Source of the DNA: Kitasatospora gansuensis
GTDB lineage: Bacteria > Actinomycetota > Actinomycetes > Streptomycetales > Streptomycetaceae
Assembly (NCBI RefSeq): GCF_014203705.1
Contig: NZ_JACHJR010000001.1
Span: 7,130,001-7,194,000, forward strand
Reading direction: 5' to 3'
Length of the DNA: 64,000 nucleotides
Shown: piece after piece, positions 56,262-64,000 of the stretch
Position numbering within the stretch: position 1 is the first letter of the stretch
Layout of the letters: every line of letters starts with the position of its first letter
Translations under genes and position numbers: made by a program
The notes under the pieces: model-generated
What the model was told of the DNA's origin: nothing
The model's input: only the letters and a program-made list of their open reading frames with translations
Databases searched by the model: none

Positions 56262-57713
56262 TCAGGGTGCGCCGTCCTCCTGCGGGCGGGCCCGCTCGGG
56301 CAGCAGGAAGGCGAGCGCGGCGGCGATCAGCAGGCCGACGGCGGTCAGGCCCAGGGTCCGGCCCGCTGCCGGACGGAAGCCGTCGGAGGCGGCCCAGCCG
56401 AAGAAGGCGGTGCCGAGCACGGCGACCCCGACCGAGCCGCCGAGCTGCTGGACCGCGTTCAGCACACCGGAGGCGGTGCCGACCTCGTGCTCCTCGACGC
56501 CGGCCAGCGCGATGTCGAAGAACGGCGCCATGATCAGGCCGAGCCCGAGGCCCGCGACGACCAGCGCCGGGATCAGCTGCCAGGAGGTCAGCCCGTCGGC
56601 GCCGTACGAGAGGGTGGCCCACAGGATGAGCGTGCCGAGCACGGCGACCGTCAGACCGAGGTGCAGCACCCGGCGGCCGTACTTGGGGCCGAGCACCGCA
56701 CCGGACAGGATCGCGCCGGCCACCAGGCCGAGCGAGAGCGGGATCATCGTCAGACCGGCGTGCAACGGGGTCCAGCCGAGGCCGAGTTGGAGATAGAGGG
56801 TGAAGACCAGCATCAGCCCCGCGAACGCGCCGAAGAACACCACACCGGCGGCCAGCGCCCCGGTGAAGGCACGCCGGCCGAACAGTGAGGGCTCGACCAG
56901 CGGGGAGCCGCCGCGGCGCTTCAGCCGCCGCTGGTAGCGGGCGAAGACCAGCAGGACGGGCAGCGCGGCGGCCATGCTCAGGTACGTCCAGAGCGGCCAG
57001 CCCAGCTCGCGGCCCTGGACCAGCGGGAAGACCAGCAGCAGCGCGGCCAGGCCGACCAGCAGCACGCCGGGCAGGTCGAGGCGGACGGCGCCGTCGGCGC
57101 GGGTGAGGTGGTTGGCGGGCAACAGCCGGGTGGCCGCGGCGACGGCCAGCAGGCCGAGCGGGAGGTTGACCAGGAAGACCATCCGCCAGCCGGTGCCGAG
57201 CCAGTCGGCGTCCACCAGGAAGCCGCCCAGGGTGGGGCCGAGCACCGAGGAGAGCCCGAGCACCGGACCGAACAGCCCGAACGCCGCGCCGATCTCCCGG
57301 GGCGGGAACATCAGCCGGATCAGGCCGAGGCCCTGCGGGATGAGCAGCGCGGCGAAACCGCCCTGGACGGCGCGGGCCCCGATCAGCAGACCCGGGTCGG
57401 TCGCGGCGGCGCAGGCCGCCGAGGCGAGGGTGAACCCGGCGGCGCCGAGCAGGAAGAGCCGCTTGCGGCCGAAGATGTCGCCGAGCCGGGCGCCGGTGAC
57501 CATCAGCATGGCGAAGGCCAGCGTGTAGGCGGCGGCGATCCACTGGATCTGCGACTCGCTGCCGCCCAGGTCGCGCAGGATCGCCGGGGAGGCGACGCCG
57601 GTGATGGTGGCGTCCAGCAGGTCCATCACCTCGACCAGCAGGACCACGCCGAGGGCGGCCCAGCGGTGGCGGTAGAGCGGTGGTTCGGTGGGTGCGTCGA
57701 GCACGGCGGTCAT
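56262..57713 (-). CDS. MFS multidrug exporter, DHA2 family, TetR-controlled
   Basis: Complete 483-residue 14-helix exporter. Helix 1 has EVMDLLDATITGVASPAIL with the family Asp; loop 2-3 reads GARLGDIFGRKR; the QGGFAALLIPQGLG segment is the helix-5 antiporter motif. The long hydrophobic C-terminal half has no large soluble domain. The ATG at 57713 follows a TTGACA/TAGAAC promoter in the shared spacer. It is divergent from a TetR repressor gene, with four phased palindromes between, a strong sign of drug- or metabolite-inducible export. Confidence 0.92.
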   Translation of the reverse strand: MTAVLDAPTEPPLYRHRWAALGVVLLVEVMDLLDATITGVASPAILRDLGGSESQIQWIAAAYTLAFAMLMVTGARLGDIFGRKRLFLLGAAGFTLASAACAAATDPGLLIGARAVQGGFAALLIPQGLGLIRLMFPPREIGAAFGLFGPVLGLSSVLGPTLGGFLVDADWLGTGWRMVFLVNLPLGLLAVAAATRLLPANHLTRADGAVRLDLPGVLLVGLAALLLVFPLVQGRELGWPLWTYLSMAAALPVLLVFARYQRRLKRRGGSPLVEPSLFGRRAFTGALAAGVVFFGAFAGLMLVFTLYLQLGLGWTPLHAGLTMIPLSLGLVAGAILSGAVLGPKYGRRVLHLGLTVAVLGTLILWATLSYGADGLTSWQLIPALVVAGLGLGLIMAPFFDIALAGVEEHEVGTASGVLNAVQQLGGSVGVAVLGTAFFGWAASDGFRPAAGRTLGLTAVGLLIAAALAFLLPERARPQEDGAP

Positions 57714-57728
57714 GGCGACTCCTTGACG

Positions 57729-57803
57729 GAACGGCGTTCGTCGAGGCGAACAGTGTTTGTCTTGACGAACACCGTTCTACGACTGGAACGGCGTTCGTGT
57801 CAA
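57729..57803. promoter_or_regulatory. four-site GAAC-x3-GTTC operator array with minus-strand promoter
   Basis: Four 11-bp palindromes: GAACGGCGTTC (57729-57739), GAACAGTGTTT (57748-57758), GAACACCGTTC (57767-57777) and GAACGGCGTTC (57786-57796). Their centres are exactly 19 bp apart. A minus-strand promoter, TTGACA (57798-57803) and TAGAAC (57774-57779), spans site 4, with site 3 overlapping the -10. This fits repression of the exporter gene by the divergent TetR protein. Confidence 0.75.
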
Positions 57804-57840
57804 GGTAGGATTCGGGAGTCGCCTACTCCGGAGGTTCCGC

Positions 57841-58530
57841 ATGACCAGCTGGCCCGACACCTGGCCCGGCCGGGAGAAGCCCGCGCCCAAGCGGCAGCCG
57901 CTCAGCCGGGAGCGGATCGTGGCGACCGCGCTGACGATCATCGAGACCGAGGGCCTGGACGCGCTCTCGATGCGCCGGGTCGCCCAGGAGCTCGGGACGG
58001 GCGCGGCCAGCCTGTACGCGCACATCGGCAACAAGGACGAGCTGCTGGAACAGGTGCTGGACCTGGTCTACTCGGAGATCACCACCGAGACACCGGATCC
58101 GGCCCGCTGGCAGGAGCAGGTGAAGGACCACCTGCGACGCGCCCGCAAGGTGCTGACCAGCCACGGCGACCTGGCCCGGGCCGTGATGGCGGCCAACGTG
58201 CCGGTCACCCCGCACGCATTGGACAACGCCGAGGCGGTGCTCGGTCTGTTGAAGGCCGGCGGTCTGGACGACCGGACCGCCTCCTACGGCGTGGACGTGC
58301 TGTCGCTGCTGGTCACGGCCACCGCGTTCGAGGAGAGCAGCCGGTGGCGGGTGTCGGCGGAGGACGCCTCGGCGTACGGCGAGCGGATCAGGACCTTCTT
58401 CGCGTCGGTGCCCGCCGACCGCTACCCGCTGGTGGTCGCGCTGGCGGGGGAGCTGACCCGGGACGTCGGCGACGAACGGTTCGAGTTCGGCCTGGACATC
58501 CTGGTGGCAGGGCTGGCCCGGCGGGCCTGA
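57841..58530 (+). CDS. TetR family repressor of the exporter
   Basis: A 229-residue repressor with a typical HTH (about residues 20-65: SRERIVATALTIIETEGLDALSMRRVAQELGTGAASLYAHIGNKDEL). The C-terminal ligand-binding part contains LRRARKVLTSHGDLARAVMA and DVLSLLVTATAFEES. The ATG at 57841 follows GGAGG. It is divergent from the MFS exporter gene. A possible promoter (TAGGAT at 57806-57811) overlaps the operator region, so self-repression is likely. Confidence 0.93.
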   Translation: MTSWPDTWPGREKPAPKRQPLSRERIVATALTIIETEGLDALSMRRVAQELGTGAASLYAHIGNKDELLEQVLDLVYSEITTETPDPARWQEQVKDHLRRARKVLTSHGDLARAVMAANVPVTPHALDNAEAVLGLLKAGGLDDRTASYGVDVLSLLVTATAFEESSRWRVSAEDASAYGERIRTFFASVPADRYPLVVALAGELTRDVGDERFEFGLDILVAGLARRA

Positions 58531-58547
58531 CGGAGCGTCGGGGAAAA

Positions 58548-58579
58548 CGAAGAGCCCCCGCCGGGGCGGGGGCTCTTCG
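58548..58579. terminator. strong bidirectional terminator between TetR and CtaG-like genes
   Basis: Perfect 15-bp stem CGAAGAGCCCCCGCC (58548-58562) and GGCGGGGGCTCTTCG (58565-58579) with a minimal loop, between convergent genes. Confidence 0.85.
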
Positions 58580-58588
58580 CGGGAGGGG

Positions 58589-59575
58589 TCAGCCGGCGTC
58601 GGCCGCCCGGGCGCCGCGCTTGTCCAGCGAGGCCAGGTAGGCGTTGTAAGCGACCAGCTCGGCGTCGCCGTCCCGGTCGGCGGCCCGGTCCCGGCGGCGG
58701 GCCTGGCGCTCCTCCGACTTGGCCCACTGCAGGGTGAGCGCGATCAGCACGATCGCGGTCGGGATCTCGCCGAACGCCCAGGTGATGCCGCCCGCGAGCT
58801 TCTGATCGTTGATCAGGTCGGTGCCCGGTGGCGCCATCGGGGTGTCGAAGGTGGTCACCAGCGAGCTGGTCGCCATCATCACCGCCACGCCGAAGAAGGC
58901 GTGGAACGGCATCCCCATGAACAGCTCGATGATCCGCAGCACGAAGCCGGGCCGGTGCGGGCCCGGGTCCACACCCATGATCGGCCAGAAGAACAGCAGG
59001 CCGACCGCGAGGAAGTGCACCATCATCCCGATGTGCCCGACCCGGTAGCCCATCAGGAAGTCGAACAGCGGGGTGAAGTAGAGCGCGTACAGGCTCGCGA
59101 CGAACAGCGGGATGGTGAAGGCCGGGTGCGAGATCACCCGGACGTACCGGCTGTGCAGCAGTGCCACCAGCAGCTCGCGCGGGCCCTTGCCGCTGCCCTT
59201 GCGGGCCGGGCGCAGCGCGCGCAGGGCGAGCGTGATCGGCGCGCCGAGCAGCAGCAGGATGGGGGAGAGCATGGAGAGCACCATGTGCTGGATCATGTGC
59301 GCGCTGAACAGCACCATGCCGTAGTCGTTCAGCCCGGTGCAGGTCACCAGCAGGACGGTGCCGAGACCCGCGGCCCAGGCGATGCTGCGGCCGACCGGCC
59401 AGCGGTCGCCGCGCCGGACCAGCCGGACCACGCCCGCGCCGTACAGCCCGAGCGCGACCAGGCAGCCGATCAGGAACGGCCAGTCGGGCGACCAGGCCAG
59501 GGCGGAGTCGGCGGTGAACGGGCCGAGCGGCACCATTCCGCCGTGGTGGTGCATCCCGGTCATGCCGTCGCCCAT
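58589..59575 (-). CDS. CtaG-like cytochrome c oxidase assembly membrane protein
   Basis: A 328-residue membrane protein of the caa3_CtaG family, linked to copper delivery to cytochrome oxidase. It starts with a Met/His-rich segment MGDGMTGMHHHGGM (likely copper-binding), and its helices include FLIGCLVALGLYGAGVVRL, FSAHMIQHMVLSMLSPILLLLGAP (conserved His pair) and HFLAVGLLFFWPIMGVDP. The ATG at 59575 was chosen at this motif; a longer frame starts at 59623. It is isolated from oxidase genes in this window. Confidence 0.9.
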   Translation of the reverse strand: MGDGMTGMHHHGGMVPLGPFTADSALAWSPDWPFLIGCLVALGLYGAGVVRLVRRGDRWPVGRSIAWAAGLGTVLLVTCTGLNDYGMVLFSAHMIQHMVLSMLSPILLLLGAPITLALRALRPARKGSGKGPRELLVALLHSRYVRVISHPAFTIPLFVASLYALYFTPLFDFLMGYRVGHIGMMVHFLAVGLLFFWPIMGVDPGPHRPGFVLRIIELFMGMPFHAFFGVAVMMATSSLVTTFDTPMAPPGTDLINDQKLAGGITWAFGEIPTAIVLIALTLQWAKSEERQARRRDRAADRDGDAELVAYNAYLASLDKRGARAADAG

Positions 59576-59672
59576 CGGCGGGTCCTGCTTTCCCTCGTCA
59601 CTTCCGGTCGGACCGGGCCGCACTGCGGGTCCGGTTCGTCCGTTTTGCTTCGGGGGTCAGCCTAGGCGGCGC

Positions 59673-60161
59673 TTATCCCGCGGCCGCACCCGCCCCCGGC
59701 GTGTTCGCCGCGGCGTCCAGCGAGCCGGTGACCCGGGCCAGCAGGGCGTGCAGGGTGGCGGCCTCGGCGGCGGAGAGGTCGGTGGCCTCGATGATGCCGC
59801 GCGGCACGCAGACCGCCTGGTCGCGCAGGGCCGTCCCGGCGTCGGTGAGGCGGATGGTGACGGACCGTTCGTCCTCGGCGCTGCGGGTGCGCCGCACGTA
59901 GCCGGTCGCCTCCAGGCGCTTGAGCAGCGGGGACAGGGTGCCGGAGTCCAGCCGCAGGTACTCGCCGATCTGCTTCACGGGCAGGTCGCCGTGCTCCCAG
60001 AGCACCAGCATCGCCAGGTACTGCGGGTAGGTCAGCCCGAGGTCCTTGAGCAGCGTCCGGTACACGCCGTTGAAGGCCCGCGAGGCGGCCTGCACGGTGA
60101 AGCAGATCTGGCGGTCCAGGCGCAGCAGTTCGGTCTCGGGCACCTCGGTCGGCTCGGTCAT
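59673..60161 (-). CDS. ohrR: MarR family organic peroxide sensor OhrR
   Basis: A 162-residue redox repressor. Cys20 in DRQICFTVQAASRAFN is the family peroxidatic Cys. The winged HTH has KQIGEYLRLDSGTLSPLLKRLEATGYVRRTRSAEDERSV. A second Cys at AVCVPRG may be the resolving one, giving a 2-Cys type. It is divergent from ohr, and a 16-bp palindrome between them is the likely operator. Organic hydroperoxides oxidise Cys20 and release repression. Confidence 0.92.
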   Translation of the reverse strand: MTEPTEVPETELLRLDRQICFTVQAASRAFNGVYRTLLKDLGLTYPQYLAMLVLWEHGDLPVKQIGEYLRLDSGTLSPLLKRLEATGYVRRTRSAEDERSVTIRLTDAGTALRDQAVCVPRGIIEATDLSAAEAATLHALLARVTGSLDAAANTPGAGAAAG

Positions 60162-60186
60162 GGCTCCAGAATAGCTGTGGGCAGCT

Positions 60187-60215
60187 CAGTTGTGCACAAC
60201 TGAATTGCGTGCAAT
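60187..60215. promoter_or_regulatory. OhrR operator region
   Basis: Perfect 16-bp palindrome CAGTTGTGCACAACTG (60187-60202), followed after one base by a second inverted repeat ATTGC-GT-GCAAT (60204-60215). The core TTGTGCACAA resembles known OhrR sites. It covers the promoter region between ohrR and ohr. Confidence 0.7.
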
Positions 60216-60275
60216 GCTTCTCGGCAGAGGGCGAGCCGGACACGGGTCGCCGAGCCACGAAAGGGACGGGTCACC

Positions 60276-60686
<411 letters not shown>

Positions 60687-60701
60687 TCGCCCGGTACGTC
60701 G

Positions 60702-60734
60702 GGAGCCCCGGGCCGCACCGCGGTCCGGGGCTCC
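60702..60734. terminator. bidirectional terminator after ohr
   Basis: Stem GGAGCCCCGGGCCGC (60702-60716) and GCGGTCCGGGGCTCC (60720-60734), one G-T pair, 3-nt loop, between convergent ohr and the amino acid permease gene. Confidence 0.75.
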
Positions 60735-60742
60735 AAGCGCTG

Positions 60743-61654
60743 TCACCTGCCTTCGATGTCGTCCCGGCCCAGGTGCTCGCCGGGGGTCGCCAGCTCCTCC
60801 ACCACGCCCACGCCGACCACCGCGCCGGTGGACCTCCGGCCGCGCCGCAGCCGGCCCTCCAGCCAGCTCGCGAAGGAGGTGAGCGCGAAGTTCACCACCA
60901 CGAAGATCACTGCGACGACGGTGAAGCTGGCGATGGTGTTCGCCCCGTAGTTCGCGCTCATCGGGCGGACCGACGCCAGCAGCTCGGAGAAGCCCAGCAG
61001 CGCGCCGCCCAGCGCGGTGTCCTTCACGATCACCACCAGCTGGCTGACGATCGCGGGCAGCATCGCGGTGACCGACTGCGGCAGCAGGACGTGCCGCATG
61101 ACCTGGTTCTTCCGCATGCCGATCGCCTTGGCCGCGTCGGTCTGGCCCTGCGGGAGCGACAGGATGCCGGCCCGGACGATCTCGGCGAGCACCGAGGCGT
61201 TGTACAGGACCAGGCCGGTGACCACCGCGTACAGCGGCCGGCTGTCGGGGCTGACGTCGGTGAACTCGGCGTAGGCCGCGTTCGCGAAGAGCATCAGGAT
61301 CAGCACCGGGATGGCCCGGAAGAACTCCACCACGGTGCCCGCCGCCCCCCGCGTCCAGCGGTGCTCGGAGAGCCGGGCGATGCCGAACAGCGCGCCGAGC
61401 GGCAGCGCGATCACCATCGCGAGCGAGGCGGCGACCAGCGTGTTCTCGAGCCCGGGCAGCAGGTACGTCTCCCAAGCGCCGGAGTCGGTGAAGAACGGCC
61501 GCCACTTGTCCCACTCGAGCTGGTTCTTGTCGGCGAGGCTCTGCACCACCCACCAGACCAGCACCCCCAGGGCGGCCAGGAACCCCACGGTCAGCAGCAC
61601 GTTGTGCCGCTTGGCCCGCGGCCCTGGGACGTCGTACAGGGTGGTCGGCTTCAT
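60743..61654 (-). CDS. gluD: amino acid ABC transporter permease (GluD-like)
   Basis: A 303-residue membrane component of a polar amino acid importer. An N-terminal helix (about 20-40) precedes the core with LPGLENTLVAASLAMVIALPLGALFG and the EAA loop IVRAGILSLPQGQTDAAKAIGM that docks on the ATPase, plus several helices to the end. The ATG at 61654 overlaps the preceding permease stop by 4 bp (ATGA). The C-terminal tail (about 30 residues) is cytoplasmic and charged. Operon order and length match the gluABCD glutamate uptake genes of streptomycetes. Confidence 0.9.
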   Translation of the reverse strand: MKPTTLYDVPGPRAKRHNVLLTVGFLAALGVLVWWVVQSLADKNQLEWDKWRPFFTDSGAWETYLLPGLENTLVAASLAMVIALPLGALFGIARLSEHRWTRGAAGTVVEFFRAIPVLILMLFANAAYAEFTDVSPDSRPLYAVVTGLVLYNASVLAEIVRAGILSLPQGQTDAAKAIGMRKNQVMRHVLLPQSVTAMLPAIVSQLVVIVKDTALGGALLGFSELLASVRPMSANYGANTIASFTVVAVIFVVVNFALTSFASWLEGRLRRGRRSTGAVVGVGVVEELATPGEHLGRDDIEGR

Positions 61655-62316
61655 CGCTTCACCGACACCTTCTTGCTCACCCAGCCGAGCAGCAGCCCGG
61701 TCGGGAGGGTGAGGCAGATGAAGCCGAACGCGAAGATGGCCGAGATCAGGATCAGCTGGGCCTCGTTCTCGATCATCTCCCGCATCAGCGCCGCGGCCTC
61801 GGCAACCCCGATCGCGGCGGCCACCGTGGTGTTCTTGGTCAGCGCGATCAGGACGTTGGTCAGCGGGCCCACCACCGAGCGGAAGGCCTGCGGGAGGACG
61901 ATCAGCCGCAGCACCTGGAAGAAGGTCAGGCCGATCGCCCGAGCCGCCTCGATCTGTCCGGCGGGCACCGTGTTGATGCCGGACCGCAGCGCCTCGCAGA
62001 CGAACGCCGAGGTGTAGGCGGTCAGACCGAGCACCGCGAGCCGGAAGTTCACGGTGGTGAAGTCCTCCGCGCCGAGGCTGACGCCGAGGGTCTGGAACAG
62101 GCCCAGCGAGGTGAAGACGATGATCACGGTGAGCGGGATGTTCCGGACCACGTTCACGTAGGCGGTGCCGAAGCCGCGCATCAGGGGCAGTGGGCTGACC
62201 CGCATGGCGGCCAGCACCGTCCCCCAGACCAGGGCCCCGGCGGCGGAGTAGAGGGTGAGCTGCACCGTCACCCAGAACGCCCCGAGCAGGTCGTACCCCT
62301 CGAGAAAGTCGAACAT
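61651..62316 (-). CDS. gluC: amino acid ABC transporter permease (GluC-like)
   Basis: A 221-residue membrane permease of the HisM family. The sequence MFDFLEGYDLLGAFWVTVQLTLYSAAGALVWGTVL is followed by the EAA motif region CEALRSGINTVPAGQIEAARAIGL, which contacts the ATPase. It pairs with GluD to form the pore. The ATG at 62316 has AGGGG upstream; it overlaps gluD at its end. The frame extends 13 codons upstream but without a good ribosome site. Confidence 0.92.
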   Translation of the reverse strand: MFDFLEGYDLLGAFWVTVQLTLYSAAGALVWGTVLAAMRVSPLPLMRGFGTAYVNVVRNIPLTVIIVFTSLGLFQTLGVSLGAEDFTTVNFRLAVLGLTAYTSAFVCEALRSGINTVPAGQIEAARAIGLTFFQVLRLIVLPQAFRSVVGPLTNVLIALTKNTTVAAAIGVAEAAALMREMIENEAQLILISAIFAFGFICLTLPTGLLLGWVSKKVSVKR

Positions 62317-62345
62317 GCTCCCCTGCCCTTCCGCAGAGGTGCCGG

Positions 62346-62372
62346 GGCGCGCCACCGGGCGGGCGGCGCGCC
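62346..62372 (-). terminator. intercistronic hairpin between gluB and gluC
   Basis: Two copies of the self-complementary GGCGCGCC (62346-62353 and 62365-62372) form an 8-bp stem with an 11-nt loop. Such hairpins after binding-protein genes often lower downstream expression or stabilise the binding-protein mRNA. Confidence 0.4.
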
Positions 62373-62385
62373 GGGGTCACCGGCT

Positions 62386-63222
62386 TCAGCTGCTGACGAC
62401 CACGCCGATCTTCGGTGCGGGCTCGTTGTGGTAGTTGGCCGGGCCGAAGTTCTTCTTCACGGCCGCGTCCCAGGAGCCGTCGCTGACCATCTTCTCCAGC
62501 GCGGTGTTGATCTGGGCCTTGAGGGCGCTGCCCTTCTGGACGCCGATGCCGTAGTTCTCGTTGCTCATCTTGAAGCCGCCGAGCTTGAACTTGCCCTTGA
62601 ACTGCGACTGCGCGGCGTAACCGGCGAGGATCGAGTCGTCGGTGGTCAGGGCGTCGACGACCTTGTTCTCCAGGCCGGTCAGGCACTCCGAGTAGCCGCC
62701 GTACTGCTGGAGCTGGGCATTGGGCGCGATCTTCGTCTTGACGTTCTGCGCCGAGGTGGAGCCGGTCACCGAGCAGAGCTTCTTGTCGTTCAGGTCCGCG
62801 GGCTGCTTGATGGTGTCGTCGTCCGCCCGGAGCAGCACGTCCTGGTGCGCCAGCAGGTACGGACCGGCGAAGTCGACCTTCTCCGACCGGGTGGGGGTGA
62901 TCGAGTACGAGGCGGCGATGAAGTCGACGTCGCCGCGCTGGAGCAGCGTCTCGCGGTCGGCGCTCTTGGCTTCCTTCCACTGGATGTCCCCGGCCTTGTG
63001 GCCGAGCTGTTTGGCGACGTACGTGGCGACGTCGACGTCGAAGCCGGTGTACTTGCCGTCCGGGGTCTTCAGACCGATGCCCGGCTGGTCGAACTTGATG
63101 CCGACGGTGATCTTCTTACCGCCGCTGCCCGTGTCGTCCTTGTTGTCGTCGCCGCAGCCGGCGGCGGTCAGTGAGAGGGCGAGGGCGGCGGCGGCCGCGA
63201 CGGTGGCCTTGTGAACCTTCAT
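62386..63222 (-). CDS. gluB: amino acid ABC transporter substrate-binding lipoprotein (GluB-like)
   Basis: A 278-residue lipoprotein. The signal peptide ends in lipobox LTAAGC with Cys23 to be lipidated. The mature part is a periplasmic-binding-protein type II (SBP_bac_3) domain: KITVGIKFDQPGIGLK, GFDVDVATYVAKQLG, DFIAASYSITPTRSEKVDFAGPY and DALTTDDSILAGYA. It captures glutamate/related amino acids outside the membrane. ATG at 63222 has GGGGA at proper spacing. It lies between gluA and gluC. Confidence 0.93.
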   Translation of the reverse strand: MKVHKATVAAAAALALSLTAAGCGDDNKDDTGSGGKKITVGIKFDQPGIGLKTPDGKYTGFDVDVATYVAKQLGHKAGDIQWKEAKSADRETLLQRGDVDFIAASYSITPTRSEKVDFAGPYLLAHQDVLLRADDDTIKQPADLNDKKLCSVTGSTSAQNVKTKIAPNAQLQQYGGYSECLTGLENKVVDALTTDDSILAGYAAQSQFKGKFKLGGFKMSNENYGIGVQKGSALKAQINTALEKMVSDGSWDAAVKKNFGPANYHNEPAPKIGVVVSS

Positions 63223-63264
63223 GGTGATCATCCCCAGTACCGATGAGTCCCGGTCAGTTCCCGG

Positions 63265-64000
63265 TCAGTGGTGAAGGATCTTCGAGAGGAAGTCCTTGGC
63301 TCGCTCGCTGCGCGGGTTGGCGAAGAACTGATCGGGCGTCGTCTCCTCCACGATCCGGCCGTCCGCCATGAACACCACGCGATTGGCGGCGGAGCGGGCG
63401 AAACCCATCTCGTGGGTGACGACGACCATGGTCATCCCGTCCCGCGCGAGTTGCTGCATCACCTCCAGCACCTCGTTGATCATCTCGGGGTCGAGCGCGG
63501 AGGTCGGCTCGTCGAAGAGCATGATCTTCGGGTCCATGGCCAGTGCCCTGGCGATCGCGACCCGCTGCTGTTGACCGCCGGAGAGCTGTGCCGGGTACTT
63601 GTCGGCCTGGGAGGCCACGCCCACCCGGTCGAGCAGTTGGCGGGCCCGCTCCTCGGCGGCCTTCTTGTCCTTCTTGCGGACCTGGATCTGGCCGAGCGTC
63701 ACGTTCTGCAGCACGGTCTTGTGCGCGAAGAGGTTGAAGGACTGGAAGACCATGCCCACGTCGGCCCGGAGCGCGGCCAGCTCGCGGCCCTCGGCGGGCA
63801 GCGGCCGGCCGTCGATGACGATCTCGCCGGAGTCGATGGTCTCCAGCCGGTTGATCGCCCGGCAGAGCGTGGACTTCCCGCCCCCGGAGGGCCCGATCAC
63901 GACGACGACCTCGCCCCGGGCGATGGTCAGATCGATGTCCTGGAGGACATGGAGCTCGCCGAAGTGCTTGTTGACGTTGCTCAGCACGACCAGATCGCCC
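63265..64000 (-). CDS. gluA: amino acid ABC transporter ATP-binding protein (GluA-like, 5' end outside window)
   Basis: The ATPase of the importer; 245 residues are visible. Walker A is GPSGGGKST, Q-loop FQSFNLFAHKTVLQNV, signature LSGGQQQRVAIARAL, Walker B IMLFDEPTSALDP, H-loop VTHEM. A GTG at 63987 could start it, but the frame stays open to the window edge with family-like residues (DLVVLSNVNKHFG), so the true start is probably a few codons to the right. It heads the gluABCD operon, 42 bp before gluB. Confidence 0.92.
   Translation of the reverse strand, partial: GDLVVLSNVNKHFGELHVLQDIDLTIARGEVVVVIGPSGGGKSTLCRAINRLETIDSGEIVIDGRPLPAEGRELAALRADVGMVFQSFNLFAHKTVLQNVTLGQIQVRKKDKKAAEERARQLLDRVGVASQADKYPAQLSGGQQQRVAIARALAMDPKIMLFDEPTSALDPEMINEVLEVMQQLARDGMTMVVVTHEMGFARSAANRVVFMADGRIVEETTPDQFFANPRSERAKDFLSKILHH

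Noticed and set aside
55225..57543. Single 772-codon minus frame joining the cupredoxin-like gene and exporter region
   Set aside because: Its 5' part is an out-of-frame shadow of the exporter; the real gene starts at 56136 with a signal peptide and ribosome site.

Overview
The window is very GC-rich DNA from a filamentous actinomycete of the Streptomycetaceae (Streptomyces or Kitasatospora type). The signs are strong G/C at third codon positions, frequent GTG and TTG starts, translationally coupled gene pairs, many Tat/Sec-exported hydrolases, and lineage-typical families: tandem MmyB-type HTH regulators, SCO2400-type and DUF6215-type membrane proteins, DUF5685, a streptogrisin-type protease, CGNR regulators and a urease operon without ureE. 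No rRNA, tRNA, CRISPR array, insertion sequence or prophage was seen. Most genes look like ordinary, intact chromosomal genes.

Layout. 1-5 kb: a truncated MFS exporter, a Tat-lipoprotein remnant, an aldo/keto reductase, two tandem HTH regulators sharing a 77-bp identical tract, a degraded-looking stretch and a tyrosine phosphatase. 5-11.8 kb: DJ-1/PfpI protein, NAD(P)-binding protein, Ser-Pro-rich anchored protein, MFS exporter, a small Pro-rich ORF, an alpha/beta hydrolase divergent from a CGNR regulator, and an Sfp-type phosphopantetheinyl transferase. 11.8-16 kb: two divergent GH18 chitinases around a classical Streptomyces chi promoter. 16-19 kb: EcsC-like protein, a 51-aa acidic protein, and a nucleotidyltransferase paired with a 100-aa protein that carries an amyloid-signalling-like motif. 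19-31.6 kb: collagenase, DUF5685 protein with a Cys-rich tail, FAD oxidoreductase, anchored hypotheticals, streptogrisin-type protease, YegP-like protein, a 417-aa unknown, a NodB deacetylase with an extra N-terminal domain, and sphingomyelinase. 31.6-39.8 kb: epimerase and TetR regulator with twin operators, an ABC transporter/FtsX permease/two-component operon, DUF3103 protein and a ricin-type lectin. 39.8-45.9 kb: glycerophosphodiesterase and ureABCFGD. 45.9-54 kb: RidA/WYL pair, two tandem membrane Ser/Thr kinases, DUF2278 and DUF2254 proteins. 54-64 kb: a CGNR regulator with a divergent helical protein, a secreted cupredoxin-like protein, an MFS/TetR pair with a four-site operator array, CtaG-like protein, OhrR/Ohr, and a glutamate-type ABC importer (gluDCBA) running off the right edge.

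How the genes work together. There are three themes. First, extracellular scavenging: chitinases, collagenase, streptogrisin, sphingomyelinase, deacetylase and glycerophosphodiesterase, with matching uptake and nitrogen release through the Glu importer and urease. Second, local regulator-target pairs with visible operators (TetR/MFS, TetR/epimerase, OhrR/Ohr, CGNR/hydrolase, WYL/RidA). Third, envelope sensing through the ABC/FtsX two-component operon and the tandem kinases. I found no large unknown multi-gene system. The most unusual items are the 19-bp-phased operator array, the amyloid-motif/nucleotidyltransferase pair, the NodB fusion and the Cys-rich DUF5685 tail.
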